This document shows, in pieces, positions 29,405 to 39,737 of a stretch of 64,000 nucleotides of DNA; position 1 is the first letter of the stretch, and each line of letters opens with the position of its first letter. The stretch lies in NCBI RefSeq assembly GCF_016918075.2, contig NZ_JAERPS020000005.1, positions 1 to 64,000 of the forward strand, read 5' to 3'. The position numbers and the translations under genes were made by a program. Source of the stretch: Rheinheimera maricola. GTDB taxonomy: Bacteria > Pseudomonadota > Gammaproteobacteria > Enterobacterales > Alteromonadaceae. The notes under the pieces are model-generated. The model saw nothing but the letters and a program-made list of their open reading frames with translations, was not told the DNA's origin and ran no database searches.

Positions 29405-29434
29405 CCGCAGCGCGGCTGTTTTGAGGTTACTATT

Positions 29435-30616
29435 TTGAATAATATTATACTTATAAAAAATGCTGAGCTGTATGCACCGCAGCGACTTGGCAAAATGGAC
29501 GTAGTGATAGCCGGTGGCCGAATTGCCGCCGTAGGCAACGATTTTAACCTGGCTGGTAGCAACTTACCGGTAACAGTAATTGATGCCAGCGATTGTTATT
29601 TAACACCAGGCTTTGTTGATTCGTTAGTGCACTTTATTGGCGGCGGAGGTGAAGGCGGCTTTGCTACCCGCACGCCGGAAATGCAACTCACCGATGCTAC
29701 CTTAGGCGGTGTTACCACGGCCGTTGGCGTTTTAGGCACTGATGCCACCACCCGCACCTTAACTAACTTATTAGCCAAAGCCCATGCGCTGGATAGTGAA
29801 GGCATTACCACCTACTGCCATACCGGCTCGTACGAAATACCCTGTCGCACCCTAACCGGCAATATTACTGATGACTTAATTTTAATCGACAAGTTTATCG
29901 GTGTCGGCGAAATAGCCATCAGCGATCATCGCTCCTCACAGCCCACTACCGACGAAATTCGCAAAGTAGCGGCGGCAGCGCGCGTTGGCGGTATTTTGGC
30001 TGGAAAAAGCGGCGTGGTCAGTGTGCATATGGGCGCCGGTGAGCGCATTTTACTGCCAATTTATCAGGCTGTAGCCGGTACCGAATTAAAGCTGAAACAA
30101 TTTTATCCCACCCATATGAACCGCAACCGCCGGGTATTTGAAGCCGGGCTGGAATTTGCCACTAAAGGTGGTGTAATTGACTTTACCACCAGCACTACCG
30201 ATTTTGACTTACAACACGGTGAAGTTGCCGCTGCTGCAGCGCTGGCTGAAGCACTGGAATTTGGCATTAAACCAATGCAACTGACACTAAGCTCAGATGG
30301 CAACGCCAGTCTGCCGATATACAACGACGAAGGTGAGTTGCTCGGTTTGCAGGTGGGTAGCGTGCAAAGCCTGTATCAGTCGGCCCGCCAGGCGATAACC
30401 CAGCATAAGGTCAGCTTGAGTGACGCTATTTGTAGCATTACCGCAGCGCCGGCAGCCATACTGGGCTTAAAGCAAAAAGGTCGTATTGCTACCGGATTGG
30501 ATGCTGACATCGTACTGCTGCGACGTGATGATCTGGCTATCGATACGGTTATCGCCAAAGGTAAGCTGTTGGTACAACAAGGTGAAGCCTTAGTAAAAGG
30601 CACATTCGAGCGCTAA
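29435..30616 (+). CDS. iadA: Isoaspartyl dipeptidase-like amidohydrolase with altered metal site
   Basis: 393 residues, aligned with E. coli IadA throughout (GGGGE with Glu73, TRTPE, TGSYEIPCRTLTG, AISDHRS, VHMG with His198, PTHMNRN with His227, LSSDGN with Asp288, C-terminal KGTFE). IadA splits beta-aspartyl dipeptides with two zinc ions. Here the usual His-x-His reads Leu64-Val-His66, so one ligand is missing, and the position of the carboxylated Lys is occupied by Glu159 (VGEIAISDHR). The start is TTG, eight bases after GAGG. It could cleave beta-Asp-Arg from cyanophycin, with a different metal arrangement, or have lost activity. Confidence 0.85.
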   Translation: MNNIILIKNAELYAPQRLGKMDVVIAGGRIAAVGNDFNLAGSNLPVTVIDASDCYLTPGFVDSLVHFIGGGGEGGFATRTPEMQLTDATLGGVTTAVGVLGTDATTRTLTNLLAKAHALDSEGITTYCHTGSYEIPCRTLTGNITDDLILIDKFIGVGEIAISDHRSSQPTTDEIRKVAAAARVGGILAGKSGVVSVHMGAGERILLPIYQAVAGTELKLKQFYPTHMNRNRRVFEAGLEFATKGGVIDFTTSTTDFDLQHGEVAAAAALAEALEFGIKPMQLTLSSDGNASLPIYNDEGELLGLQVGSVQSLYQSARQAITQHKVSLSDAICSITAAPAAILGLKQKGRIATGLDADIVLLRRDDLAIDTVIAKGKLLVQQGEALVKGTFER

Positions 30617-31033
30617 CAGCCACAAGCTTAAAAGCAAATAAGACAAATTCGCATAAATATGGCGCACTAAGCCATAGCTATCGAGGCTAAAAAGCTGCTA
30701 AGGCAGCTTTTTTTATTGCCTGCAGCGCTATAATTGGCAAAAATATCGCCAATTCATGTAATTTATTTTCATTTTCAAAAGTAGGCTTTCTGCGATACGC
30801 CTACAGCACAACACCGTAAAGTCAGCTTGCATTTTGTTGCGAATGGCGGTATACCTGTACATTCTTGAACGTTTAGATGGCTAAACATTTCCAGAGCAAA
30901 TACTCTACAACGCATTGACCTCTGAAAGAGGAACCGTTATTTTCTTTCAGCAGCAGCAAAAACCAAATATAAGAATAATAATTCATAAATAATAAATATT
31001 TATTAAATATCAGGACAAGTGTGGAGGTTAGTC
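30617..31033 (+). promoter_or_regulatory. iadA-gltB intergenic region and gltB leader
   Basis: About 417 bases. It contains the iadA terminator (30691-30714), small inverted repeats GTTTAG-ATGG-CTAAAC (30871-30886) and CCTCT-GAA-AGAGG (30919-30931), and a very A+T-rich block at 30960-31010 that could serve a promoter or DNA-bending protein. I see no gene in it. Confidence 0.45.
30691..30714 (+). terminator. Terminator of the isoaspartyl-peptide operon
   Basis: AAAGCTGC-TAAG-GCAGCTTT followed by TTTT, 75 bases after the iadA stop. A strong intrinsic terminator that separates this operon from gltB. Confidence 0.9.
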
Positions 31034-34000
31034 ATGGCGTTGTACCAGCACAGTCAGGCAAGAGAAAACTGTGGCTTCGGTTTAATAGCGCATCTGGAAG
31101 GCGCTGCCAGCCACCGGATCGTCAGAACCGCAATTAACGGCCTTGACCGTATGCAGCACCGCGGCGGTATTTCTGCCGACGGTAAAACCGGTGATGGTTG
31201 TGGCTTATTAATGCAAAAGCCAGACAGTTTTTTCCGCGCTATCGCCGAAGAAAACGGCTGGAATTTGGCAAAAAAATACGGCGTCGGCATGATTTTCTTC
31301 AGCCAGGATCCGGTAAAAGCCGCCTTAGCAAAAAAAATTATCGCGCAAGAAATTGCCCGGGAGACTCTGACCCTGGTGGCCTGGCGAACCGTACCGGTAG
31401 ACAGTAGCGTGCTGGGCCCGTTAGCGCTTAGCTCTATGCCCACTATTGAGCAAGTTATAGTAAATGCGCCGCACGGCTGGGGCGATCATGACTTGGAGCG
31501 CCGCCTCTACATGGTGCGCCGCCGCATTGAAAAACAGCTAAGCGACGATGCCGATTTTTATATCCCCAGCTTCTCGTCATTAGTTACCGTATTTAAAGGC
31601 CTGATGATGCCGGCCGATTTACCGCGCTATTATCTGGACTTAGCCGATATCCGCATGGAAACCGCCATTTGCGTGTTCCATCAGCGTTTTTCTACCAATA
31701 CCATGCCGCGCTGGCAGCTGGCACAGCCGTTTCGCTTTTTAGCCCACAACGGTGAAATTAATACCATTACCGGTAACCGCCAATGGGCCCGCGCGCGGCA
31801 GTATAAATTCTCCTCGCCGCTGTTAAGTGATTTGCAAGATGCAGCGCCCTTTGTCAGCCAAAGCGGCTCCGACTCCAGCTCGCTGGACAATATGCTGGAG
31901 CTGTTATTAGCCGGTGGTATGGACTTGTTCCGTGCTATGCGTTTGTTAGTGCCGCCAGCCTGGCAGGGCAACCGCGTAATGGATGACAACTTAAAGGCGT
32001 TTTACGAATTTAACTCCATGCATATGGAGCCGTGGGACGGCCCGGCCGGCATCGTAATGACCAACGGCCAGCATGTCGCCTGTAACCTTGACCGCAACGG
32101 CCTGCGCCCTGCCCGCTTTGTGATTACCCGCGATAAGTTAATCACACTGGCGTCAGAAGTCGGCATTTGGGATTACACCCCGGATGAAGTGGTAGAAAAA
32201 GGACGCGTCGGCCCGGGCGAAATGCTGGCGGTAGACACTACTACCGGCAAAATCTGGCGCTCGGATGAAATCGACGGCGACTTAATGGCGCGACACACCT
32301 ACCGTGACTGGCTAAATGCTAACGTGCAGCGGCTGGTACCGTACGAGCAATACGAAACCGACTTAATCGGCAAACGGGTATTCTCGGATGACGATATGCT
32401 GGTGTACCACAAGCTGTTTAACTACAGCTATGAAGAAATCGATCAGGTAATGACAGTGCTGGCCAAAGACGGCCAGGAAGCCGTCGGCTCTATGGGCGAC
32501 GATACGCCAATGGCGGTATTATCGCGCAAACCACGCACCTTATATGATTACTTCCGCCAGCAGTTCGCCCAGGTAACCAACCCGCCTATCGATCCGCTAC
32601 GCGAGTCTCATGTTATGTCACTGGCCACCAGTATCGGCCGCGAGCATAACGTGTTTAAAGAAACCGCCGGTTACGCCCGCCGCATTCAGTTTGAATCGCC
32701 GGTAATGATGTACTCCGACTTAAAGCAGTTAAAACAAGCCGACGAGAAGTACTACAAACATCAGATTTTCTCGCTGAACTTTGACCCGGCCGCCGTTAAC
32801 CTTGAGCAAGCGGTAGAACAATTATGCGCCGATGTTATTACTGCCGTGCGCGATAATAACGTGGTGCTGGTAATTTTAACCGACCGCCGCATAGAGCAAG
32901 GCAAGTTACCTATCCCAGCGGCAATGGCGGTAGGTGCGGTGCAACATGCCTTAGTAAATGCTCAGCTACGCTGCGACTCCAACATTATTGTTGAAACCGC
33001 CTCAGCGCGTGACTCACACCATTTCGCAGTATTAATTGGCTTAGGTGCCACCGGCATCTACCCGTTTATGGCCTACGAAACGGTAGAGCAACTGGTAGAA
33101 AAAGGTGTTATTACCTTAACCGCACGCCAGGCCGTGCTGAATTACCGTAAAGGCATTAATAAAGGCCTGTACAAAATAATGTCGAAAATGGGCATTTCAA
33201 CAGTGGCCAGCTATCGCTGCTCCAACCTGTTTGAAGCCGTCGGCATTGATAAAGCGGTGATGCAGCTGTGTTTTGCGGATATCCCATCACGTTTGGGTGG
33301 TGCCGGCTTTACCGACTTTGAACAGGACGTGCAGCAACTGGCCAAAGTTGCCTGGTTAAAACGTAAACTGCTAAACCACGGTGGTTTATTAAAATACGTG
33401 CACGACGGCGAATACCACGCCTACAACCCCGATGTAGTGCAAACGCTGCAAAAGGCCGTGCGCTCAGGCAAGTACGAAGATTACCAGCAGTACAGCAGCA
33501 TCGTGAACCAGCGCCCGGTGGCGCATTTACGTGACTTATTTAAACTGGCTGACAGCACGCCGGTAGCGCTGGATCAAGTAGAAAGTGAGCAAAACCTGTA
33601 CCCACGCTTTGACAGTGCCGCCATGTCTATCGGCGCCCTAAGCCCGGAAGCCCATGAAGCGCTGGCCATAGCGATGAACCGCCTTGGCGGGCGCTCTAAC
33701 TCGGGTGAAGGCGGTGAAGACCCTCGCCGCTTTGGCACCGAGAAAAACTCCAAGATTAAACAAGTGGCATCAGGCCGCTTTGGTGTTACGCCGCACTACC
33801 TGGTTAACGCTGAGGTTATTCAGATTAAAGTGGCCCAGGGCGCTAAGCCCGGCGAAGGTGGCCAGTTGCCCGGCGAGAAAGTTACCGCCGAAATAGCCCG
33901 GCTGCGTTACTCGGTACCTGGCGTAACGCTGATATCGCCACCGCCACACCACGATATTTACTCGATTGAAGACTTAGCCCAGCTGATTTTCGATTTAAAG

Positions 34001-35494
34001 CAGGTTAATCCGCAGGCGCTGATCTCAGTGAAATTAGTGTCAGAGCCCGGCATAGGCACCATAGCCGCCGGCGTGGCCAAAGCCTATGCCGATTTAATCA
34101 CCGTGTCCGGTTATGACGGCGGTACCGGTGCCAGCCCGCTTACCTCGGTAAAATATGCCGGCAGCCCGTGGGAGTTAGGTCTTGCCGAAGTGCACCAGGC
34201 CTTAGTAGAAAACGGCCTGCGCGACCGCGTACGCTTGCAGGTAGACGGCGGCTTAAAAACCGGGCTGGATGTTATTAAAGCGGCTATTTTAGGCGCTGAA
34301 AGCTTCGGTTTTGGTACCGGCCCTATGGTGGCGCTGGGCTGTAAGTTCCTGCGTATTTGCCATTTAAATAACTGTGCCACCGGCGTGGCCACCCAGGATG
34401 CTACCCTGCGGCGCGATCACTTTACCGGCTTGCCGGAAATGGTAATGAACTACTTTAAGTTCTTAGCCTTTGAAGTACGTGAGCTGATGGCGCAGCTGGG
34501 GGTAACTGAGCTTACCCAGCTGATTGGCCGCACCGATTTGTTGGCAGTAAAAGACAGCGAAACGCAAAAACAAGCCCGCTTAGACTTAACACCAATACTG
34601 CAAGCCAGCGGCGTAACATCTGACAAGGCGCTGTTTTGCGTGCAAAACAATACGCCGTTTGACGAAGGCGCCCTTAACCAGCAGTTATTGGCGCGCTGCG
34701 AGCAAATGGTACTGAACAAAAGCGGCGGCCAGCTTAATCTGAGTATTCGTAATACCGACCGCTCGGTTGGCGCGGCGTTGTCGGGCTTTATTGCCCGTCA
34801 GCACGGTAATCAGGGTATGGCCACCGATCCAATCCGCATCCGCTTTACCGGCACCGCTGGCCAGAGCTTTGGCGTATGGAATGCCGGTGGCCTGCATATG
34901 TCACTGCAGGGCGATGCCAACGACTACGTAGGTAAAGGCATGACCGGCGGCCAACTGGCTATTTTCCCCGCCAAGGGCGCCAGCTTTGCCAAGAACGGCT
35001 TTACCATTGCCGGTAATACCTGCCTTTACGGCGCCACCGGCGGCCGTTTATATGCGGCAGGTCAGGTTGGCGAGCGTTTTGCCGTGCGAAACTCCGGCGC
35101 CTTAGCCGTGGTAGAAGGCACCGGCGATAACTGCTGCGAATATATGACCGGCGGCGTAGTCGTGGTACTGGGCTGCACCGGGGTGAACTTTGGTGCCGGT
35201 ATGACCGGCGGTTTTGCCTACCTGCTGGATGAGCAAAATGACTTAGAGCTTAGGTTAAACCCCGAGCTGGTAGAGGCGCTGGAAGTGAGCACTCCAATAC
35301 TGCAGGAACACCTGCGCAGCTTATTGCACCAGCACGTAGAAGAAACCGGCAGCGAAAAAGCGCAGAAGATCTTAAACGACTTTAACCGCTACTTAAGCCA
35401 ATTTAAGCTGGTAAAACCAAAAACCAGCGACGTAAACACCTTGTTAGGACACCGCGCACGCTCGTCAGCCGAGCTGCGGGTTCAGGCGATGTAG
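31034..35494 (+). CDS. gltB: Glutamate synthase (NADPH) large subunit
   Basis: About 1486 residues. Cys13 in ARENCGFGLIAH becomes the N-terminal nucleophile of the glutaminase domain after removal of the short propeptide. Then come the central domain (about 430-780), the FMN-binding synthase domain (AMSIGALSPEAHEALA, GEGGEDPRRFG, GYDGGTGASPL), the 3Fe-4S cysteines in CKFLRICHLNNC, and the C-terminal beta helix (GVWNAGG, GNTCLYGATGGRLYAAG). It makes two glutamates from glutamine and 2-oxoglutarate. The ATG at 31034 has GGAGG six bases upstream; a GTG at 31019 is not supported. Ten bases separate it from gltD. Confidence 0.97.
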   Translation: MALYQHSQARENCGFGLIAHLEGAASHRIVRTAINGLDRMQHRGGISADGKTGDGCGLLMQKPDSFFRAIAEENGWNLAKKYGVGMIFFSQDPVKAALAKKIIAQEIARETLTLVAWRTVPVDSSVLGPLALSSMPTIEQVIVNAPHGWGDHDLERRLYMVRRRIEKQLSDDADFYIPSFSSLVTVFKGLMMPADLPRYYLDLADIRMETAICVFHQRFSTNTMPRWQLAQPFRFLAHNGEINTITGNRQWARARQYKFSSPLLSDLQDAAPFVSQSGSDSSSLDNMLELLLAGGMDLFRAMRLLVPPAWQGNRVMDDNLKAFYEFNSMHMEPWDGPAGIVMTNGQHVACNLDRNGLRPARFVITRDKLITLASEVGIWDYTPDEVVEKGRVGPGEMLAVDTTTGKIWRSDEIDGDLMARHTYRDWLNANVQRLVPYEQYETDLIGKRVFSDDDMLVYHKLFNYSYEEIDQVMTVLAKDGQEAVGSMGDDTPMAVLSRKPRTLYDYFRQQFAQVTNPPIDPLRESHVMSLATSIGREHNVFKETAGYARRIQFESPVMMYSDLKQLKQADEKYYKHQIFSLNFDPAAVNLEQAVEQLCADVITAVRDNNVVLVILTDRRIEQGKLPIPAAMAVGAVQHALVNAQLRCDSNIIVETASARDSHHFAVLIGLGATGIYPFMAYETVEQLVEKGVITLTARQAVLNYRKGINKGLYKIMSKMGISTVASYRCSNLFEAVGIDKAVMQLCFADIPSRLGGAGFTDFEQDVQQLAKVAWLKRKLLNHGGLLKYVHDGEYHAYNPDVVQTLQKAVRSGKYEDYQQYSSIVNQRPVAHLRDLFKLADSTPVALDQVESEQNLYPRFDSAAMSIGALSPEAHEALAIAMNRLGGRSNSGEGGEDPRRFGTEKNSKIKQVASGRFGVTPHYLVNAEVIQIKVAQGAKPGEGGQLPGEKVTAEIARLRYSVPGVTLISPPPHHDIYSIEDLAQLIFDLKQVNPQALISVKLVSEPGIGTIAAGVAKAYADLITVSGYDGGTGASPLTSVKYAGSPWELGLAEVHQALVENGLRDRVRLQVDGGLKTGLDVIKAAILGAESFGFGTGPMVALGCKFLRICHLNNCATGVATQDATLRRDHFTGLPEMVMNYFKFLAFEVRELMAQLGVTELTQLIGRTDLLAVKDSETQKQARLDLTPILQASGVTSDKALFCVQNNTPFDEGALNQQLLARCEQMVLNKSGGQLNLSIRNTDRSVGAALSGFIARQHGNQGMATDPIRIRFTGTAGQSFGVWNAGGLHMSLQGDANDYVGKGMTGGQLAIFPAKGASFAKNGFTIAGNTCLYGATGGRLYAAGQVGERFAVRNSGALAVVEGTGDNCCEYMTGGVVVVLGCTGVNFGAGMTGGFAYLLDEQNDLELRLNPELVEALEVSTPILQEHLRSLLHQHVEETGSEKAQKILNDFNRYLSQFKLVKPKTSDVNTLLGHRARSSAELRVQAM

Positions 35495-36916
<1,422 letters not shown>

Positions 36917-36972
36917 GCTTGGAAGTATAACGCTTCTGCCATCTGCAGCAGCGGGCTATTAAAGCGAGATTA

Positions 36973-37060
36973 GGTTTGCCCTAAGCCAACCGTCTATGCC
37001 CCGGACGGGCATAGAGGAGTCCCCATGGATGGGTTCACGACGTGTTGGCGTGGGCAAACC
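36973..37060. repeat. Multi-branched inverted-repeat element upstream of rraA
   Basis: Nested complementary arms enclose two inner hairpins. The outer arms are GGTTTGCCC (36973-36981) with GGGCAAACC (37052-37060); next GCCAAC (36985-36990) with GTTGGC (37044-37049); inside are TCTATGCCC/GGGCATAGA (36993-37015) and CCCAT-GG-ATGGG (37022-37033). It lies between gltD and rraA. It may be a dispersed repeat, a small RNA or a recombination site; the arms do not fit the integron attC consensus. Confidence 0.6.
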
Positions 37061-37130
37061 GGTTCGAGCCTGCTACTCAACTGCCCGAACCTGCATTTCA
37101 TACCCCAGCATCAATACAAGGAGTAAAGCC

Positions 37131-37613
37131 ATGCCGCCATTCACCCTACCCGACCTCTGCGACGCCCATTCAGCTGACATCCGCGTAGCTGAGCCTGTAT
37201 TTCAAAACTACGGTGGCAAAACCGCCTTTGGCGGGCAAGTTGTTACGGTAAAATGCTTTGAAGATAACTCCAAAGTCAAACAGCTGGTAGCCACACCGGG
37301 CCAGGGTAAGGTGCTGGTAGTAGACGGTGGCGGCTCCAAACGCCATGCCCTGCTCGGTGATATGCTGGCCGAACAAGCGGCAGCAAACGGCTGGGAAGGT
37401 ATTATTATCAACGGCTGTATTCGCGATATAGACGAGATACGCCAAACGCCGCTCGGCGTGCAGGCGCTGGGTATTCACCCGATGAAAACTGATAAGCGTG
37501 ATTTAGGCGATATCAACTTAACAGTGACCTTCGCCGGAGTAGATTTTATCCCTGGCCAGTTTGTTTATGCCGATAATAATGGTGTGTTGGTGGCGACTAA
37601 AGCCTTGCTGTAA
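37131..37613 (+). CDS. rraA: RraA-family protein
   Basis: 160 residues. [31 protein letters not shown] and ADNNGVLV are typical of the RraA family, which includes RNase E inhibitors and HMG/oxaloacetate aldolases. The NGCIRDIDE motif keeps the Arg98-Asp99 pair used for catalysis by the aldolases, which E. coli RraA lacks at the Asp, so enzymatic activity is possible. AAGGAG lies seven bases before the ATG; a longer upstream frame crosses the structured element and is not real. Its last 180 or so bases are repeated twice downstream, which marks it as the left edge of an accessory region. Confidence 0.9.
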   Translation: MPPFTLPDLCDAHSADIRVAEPVFQNYGGKTAFGGQVVTVKCFEDNSKVKQLVATPGQGKVLVVDGGGSKRHALLGDMLAEQAAANGWEGIIINGCIRDIDEIRQTPLGVQALGIHPMKTDKRDLGDINLTVTFAGVDFIPGQFVYADNNGVLVATKALL

Positions 37614-37622
37614 GCGGGGCAT

Positions 37623-38111
37623 TCATTTTTGGCGTGTCATACTTTCAACAAAACGGTGGCAAACCGATTCAGCTTGCCCATTTGTCCCTCCAGCTGGCCT
37701 GGGGAAAGCGTTTTTATGCACAAAAATCAGACTTTTCCCTCGTGATACGCGTGAAATAACCTGAGGATTGTCGCACGCCACATAACCAGCCTTTTCCAGC
37801 CGACTCTGCATTACAACCGGAATAAAGTACGCCAATATCAAGGTGGCAATAAACCAACCAATTACAAGCTGGTTCGAATAGCTACGAACCCATAATAATT
37901 TGTTTTTTGCGCCGGCATACTCTATTGCACTGAACAGAAAAAATACCGACATCAGCAACATATAACTGGTGCCGGTGACATAGCGCACTGTCGGCTTTAG
38001 ATTTTCTATAGCTGAATTAACAGTTATAAGGTCATATACAACATATACAACCGCCATTACGGCAATAACATTAAACGCAATAAATGCCCATAGTTTGGCA
38101 GTGTTAGACAT
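37623..38111 (-). CDS. Small membrane protein, possible immunity partner
   Basis: 162 residues with three or four hydrophobic segments (about 8-30, 48-65, 85-105) and a C-terminal soluble tail with two Cys. I do not recognise it surely; the tail faintly recalls DUF1240 proteins. Its ATG shares one base with the stop codon of the upstream gene (TAATG), so the two are translated together. A membrane protein coupled to a probable membrane-active toxin would fit an immunity role, which is inference. It ends nine bases after the rraA stop on the other strand. Confidence 0.7.
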   Translation of the reverse strand: MSNTAKLWAFIAFNVIAVMAVVYVVYDLITVNSAIENLKPTVRYVTGTSYMLLMSVFFLFSAIEYAGAKNKLLWVRSYSNQLVIGWFIATLILAYFIPVVMQSRLEKAGYVACDNPQVISRVSRGKSLIFVHKNAFPRPAGGTNGQAESVCHRFVESMTRQK

Positions 38112-38890
38112 TAGTAGCCTTGAACCCCGAAACAAGGCCCGAATAGACAGCGGATTAAGTGCGGGTTCCGTTCCAGATAATTTAAATTCCTGCTGGTTTC
38201 ATACTTAATTTCATCAAGTCGGATACCGATCTTTTTGTAAGCTCTGATTAAAGCTTGAGTTGCCCCCAAGCGTTCATCTATTTCATCAAGCAGTAGGCCT
38301 GTAATAACACCTACAGCTATTGCTGCAATAAATGGTGCCGCAGCGACGGTACCTATCGTTACCATGGAACCAACGACCAAACCCGCTACTGCCCCGGCTA
38401 TACTGCTCAGGCCAATCTTAATAAGATCTGTCGTTATTACGCCGAGCAATTCAGATAACAATGCAGTGTCTCTTATCACATAGTCAAAAATTTCTATGCT
38501 CACAGATAAAACAGCGGTGAGAACAAAACCACCTTTGGCTGACTTAACAATACCCTTTGGCCCCACCGCCATCCTGACAACAGTTGGGTTATCTGCCAAA
38601 TATTTAGTGCCTTTAAGTACGCGCCTCTCACCGGCCTTGCCTTTGAAAATAACATACTGCTTATTGCCGTACCTTTTTAATGCCACTTGATCAGGTTTAA
38701 AACCACCAACTTCATGTATTAACTTTGCGGCTTTTACGGCATCCAGAGCAGGAGCAATCTGCTGAGCTGCAAACTTAATATTTGCTTTCAGTTCAAAGTA
38801 TTCCTTCTGCAGATCTTCTGATGACACTACGTGCACTACGTGTTCGTTGTGTTGTAATTCGCGTACCAGATCCTGTTGTCTGTTTGTCAT
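38111..38890 (-). CDS. Glycine-rich membrane-active protein, possible toxin
   Basis: 259 residues. The N-terminal half is soluble (KQYVIFKGKAGERRVLKGTKY). A hydrophobic helix at about 121-138 is followed by a long hydrophobic hairpin at about 156-201 rich in Gly and Ala (IAGAVAGLVVG and FIAAIAVGVITG), ending with LLDEIDERLGA and an amphipathic tail. Gly-zipper hairpins of this kind occur in pore-forming effector domains of polymorphic toxins, but no secretion signal or trafficking domain is visible. It is coupled to the membrane protein gene downstream. The toxin call is inference from shape and context. Confidence 0.7.
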   Translation of the reverse strand: MTNRQQDLVRELQHNEHVVHVVSSEDLQKEYFELKANIKFAAQQIAPALDAVKAAKLIHEVGGFKPDQVALKRYGNKQYVIFKGKAGERRVLKGTKYLADNPTVVRMAVGPKGIVKSAKGGFVLTAVLSVSIEIFDYVIRDTALLSELLGVITTDLIKIGLSSIAGAVAGLVVGSMVTIGTVAAAPFIAAIAVGVITGLLLDEIDERLGATQALIRAYKKIGIRLDEIKYETSRNLNYLERNPHLIRCLFGPCFGVQGY

Positions 38891-38904
38891 AGTAAATATC
38901 CTTA

Positions 38905-39606
38905 TTAATCACAAGATGTTGAATAACCGCTGGCTTTTATCCAAGCGTTGGCCTGCTCCGGATTGCGCGGTACGCCAATGCCACGACAATAAAAGTAGCT
39001 GACAAGTTGAGCCGATTTAACGTGCCCGTCTTTGGCTGCACTAAGGTAATAGTTAAAGGCCTGCGGCAGGTTTGCTGCAGTGACGAGACCGGAATCATAT
39101 GTTTTCGCCAGTGCAAACTTTGCATCGGCACGTCCGCTCTGTGCTTGCTGAATTAAATGCTGCAGGTACTGCGGCGCTGACACCTCGCTTAACTCACCGC
39201 TGTGATCTGTAATATAAAAGCTGTCCGGAGCTACAGTGCCGGCAGCCAATTCTGATTTTCGAAACCAGTCCAGCGCCGTGAACTGGTTTTGTTCCACCCC
39301 TTCGCCGTTTTCATATAACACTCCTAACTCCCACATGGCTTGAGAGTGATTAAGCCGTGCCGCGTTGGTGAAATGAGACTTCGCAGCCTGGTAATCAACA
39401 GTATCTGCGTCATTTTTGGCAATTAAACCCAAAAAATACTCTGCTTCAGCAGAGCCTTGTGCTGCCACCTGCGAGAAACCACTTTTCGCGGTTATATAAT
39501 CACCACTGTAGAAAGCTTGCTGTGCGGCGCTTAACTTCTCGCCACTCTCAGCTACAGCTAAATTAGCTATAAACAAGCCCAAAATTAAAAACACCGATTT
39601 AATCAT
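38905..39606 (-). CDS. Exported Sel1-repeat protein
   Basis: 233 residues with a signal peptide (MIKSVFLILGLFIANLAVA-ES) and at least three Sel1-type helical repeats (AEAEYFLGLIAKN, SQAMWELGVLYENGEGVEQN, ADAKFALAKTYDSG, KSAQLVSYFYCRGIGVPRN). Sel1 repeats bind partner proteins. It is first of the three minus-strand genes between the first two rraA 3' ends, 14 bases before the possible toxin gene. It could be a periplasmic adaptor or second immunity protein. A TATAAT on the minus strand (39650-39655) may be its -10 element. Confidence 0.8.
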   Translation of the reverse strand: MIKSVFLILGLFIANLAVAESGEKLSAAQQAFYSGDYITAKSGFSQVAAQGSAEAEYFLGLIAKNDADTVDYQAAKSHFTNAARLNHSQAMWELGVLYENGEGVEQNQFTALDWFRKSELAAGTVAPDSFYITDHSGELSEVSAPQYLQHLIQQAQSGRADAKFALAKTYDSGLVTAANLPQAFNYYLSAAKDGHVKSAQLVSYFYCRGIGVPRNPEQANAWIKASGYSTSCD

Positions 39607-39737
39607 TAGTTTTGCCTAAAACACGCTGACCTGCGAACAAAGATAACCAATTATAAACATATTTTTCACTTTGACACGACACACAAACTCAAATCAGCGA
39701 AAATTGCTTTAGCCGCTACATGCTGTAAATATAATTA

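Noticed and set aside
36985-37049. Possible integron attC site
   Set aside because: The GCCAAC/GTTGGC arms do not fit the RYYYAAC/GTTRRRY core rule, and no integrase gene is in the window.
37059-37071. T-arm-like GGTTCGAGCC suggesting a tRNA remnant
   Set aside because: The flanks do not pair as a T arm and no acceptor or anticodon arm can be found.
36996-37130. A 45-codon N-terminal extension of RraA
   Set aside because: It crosses the inverted-repeat element, has no family similarity, and the ATG at 37131 has an excellent ribosome binding site.
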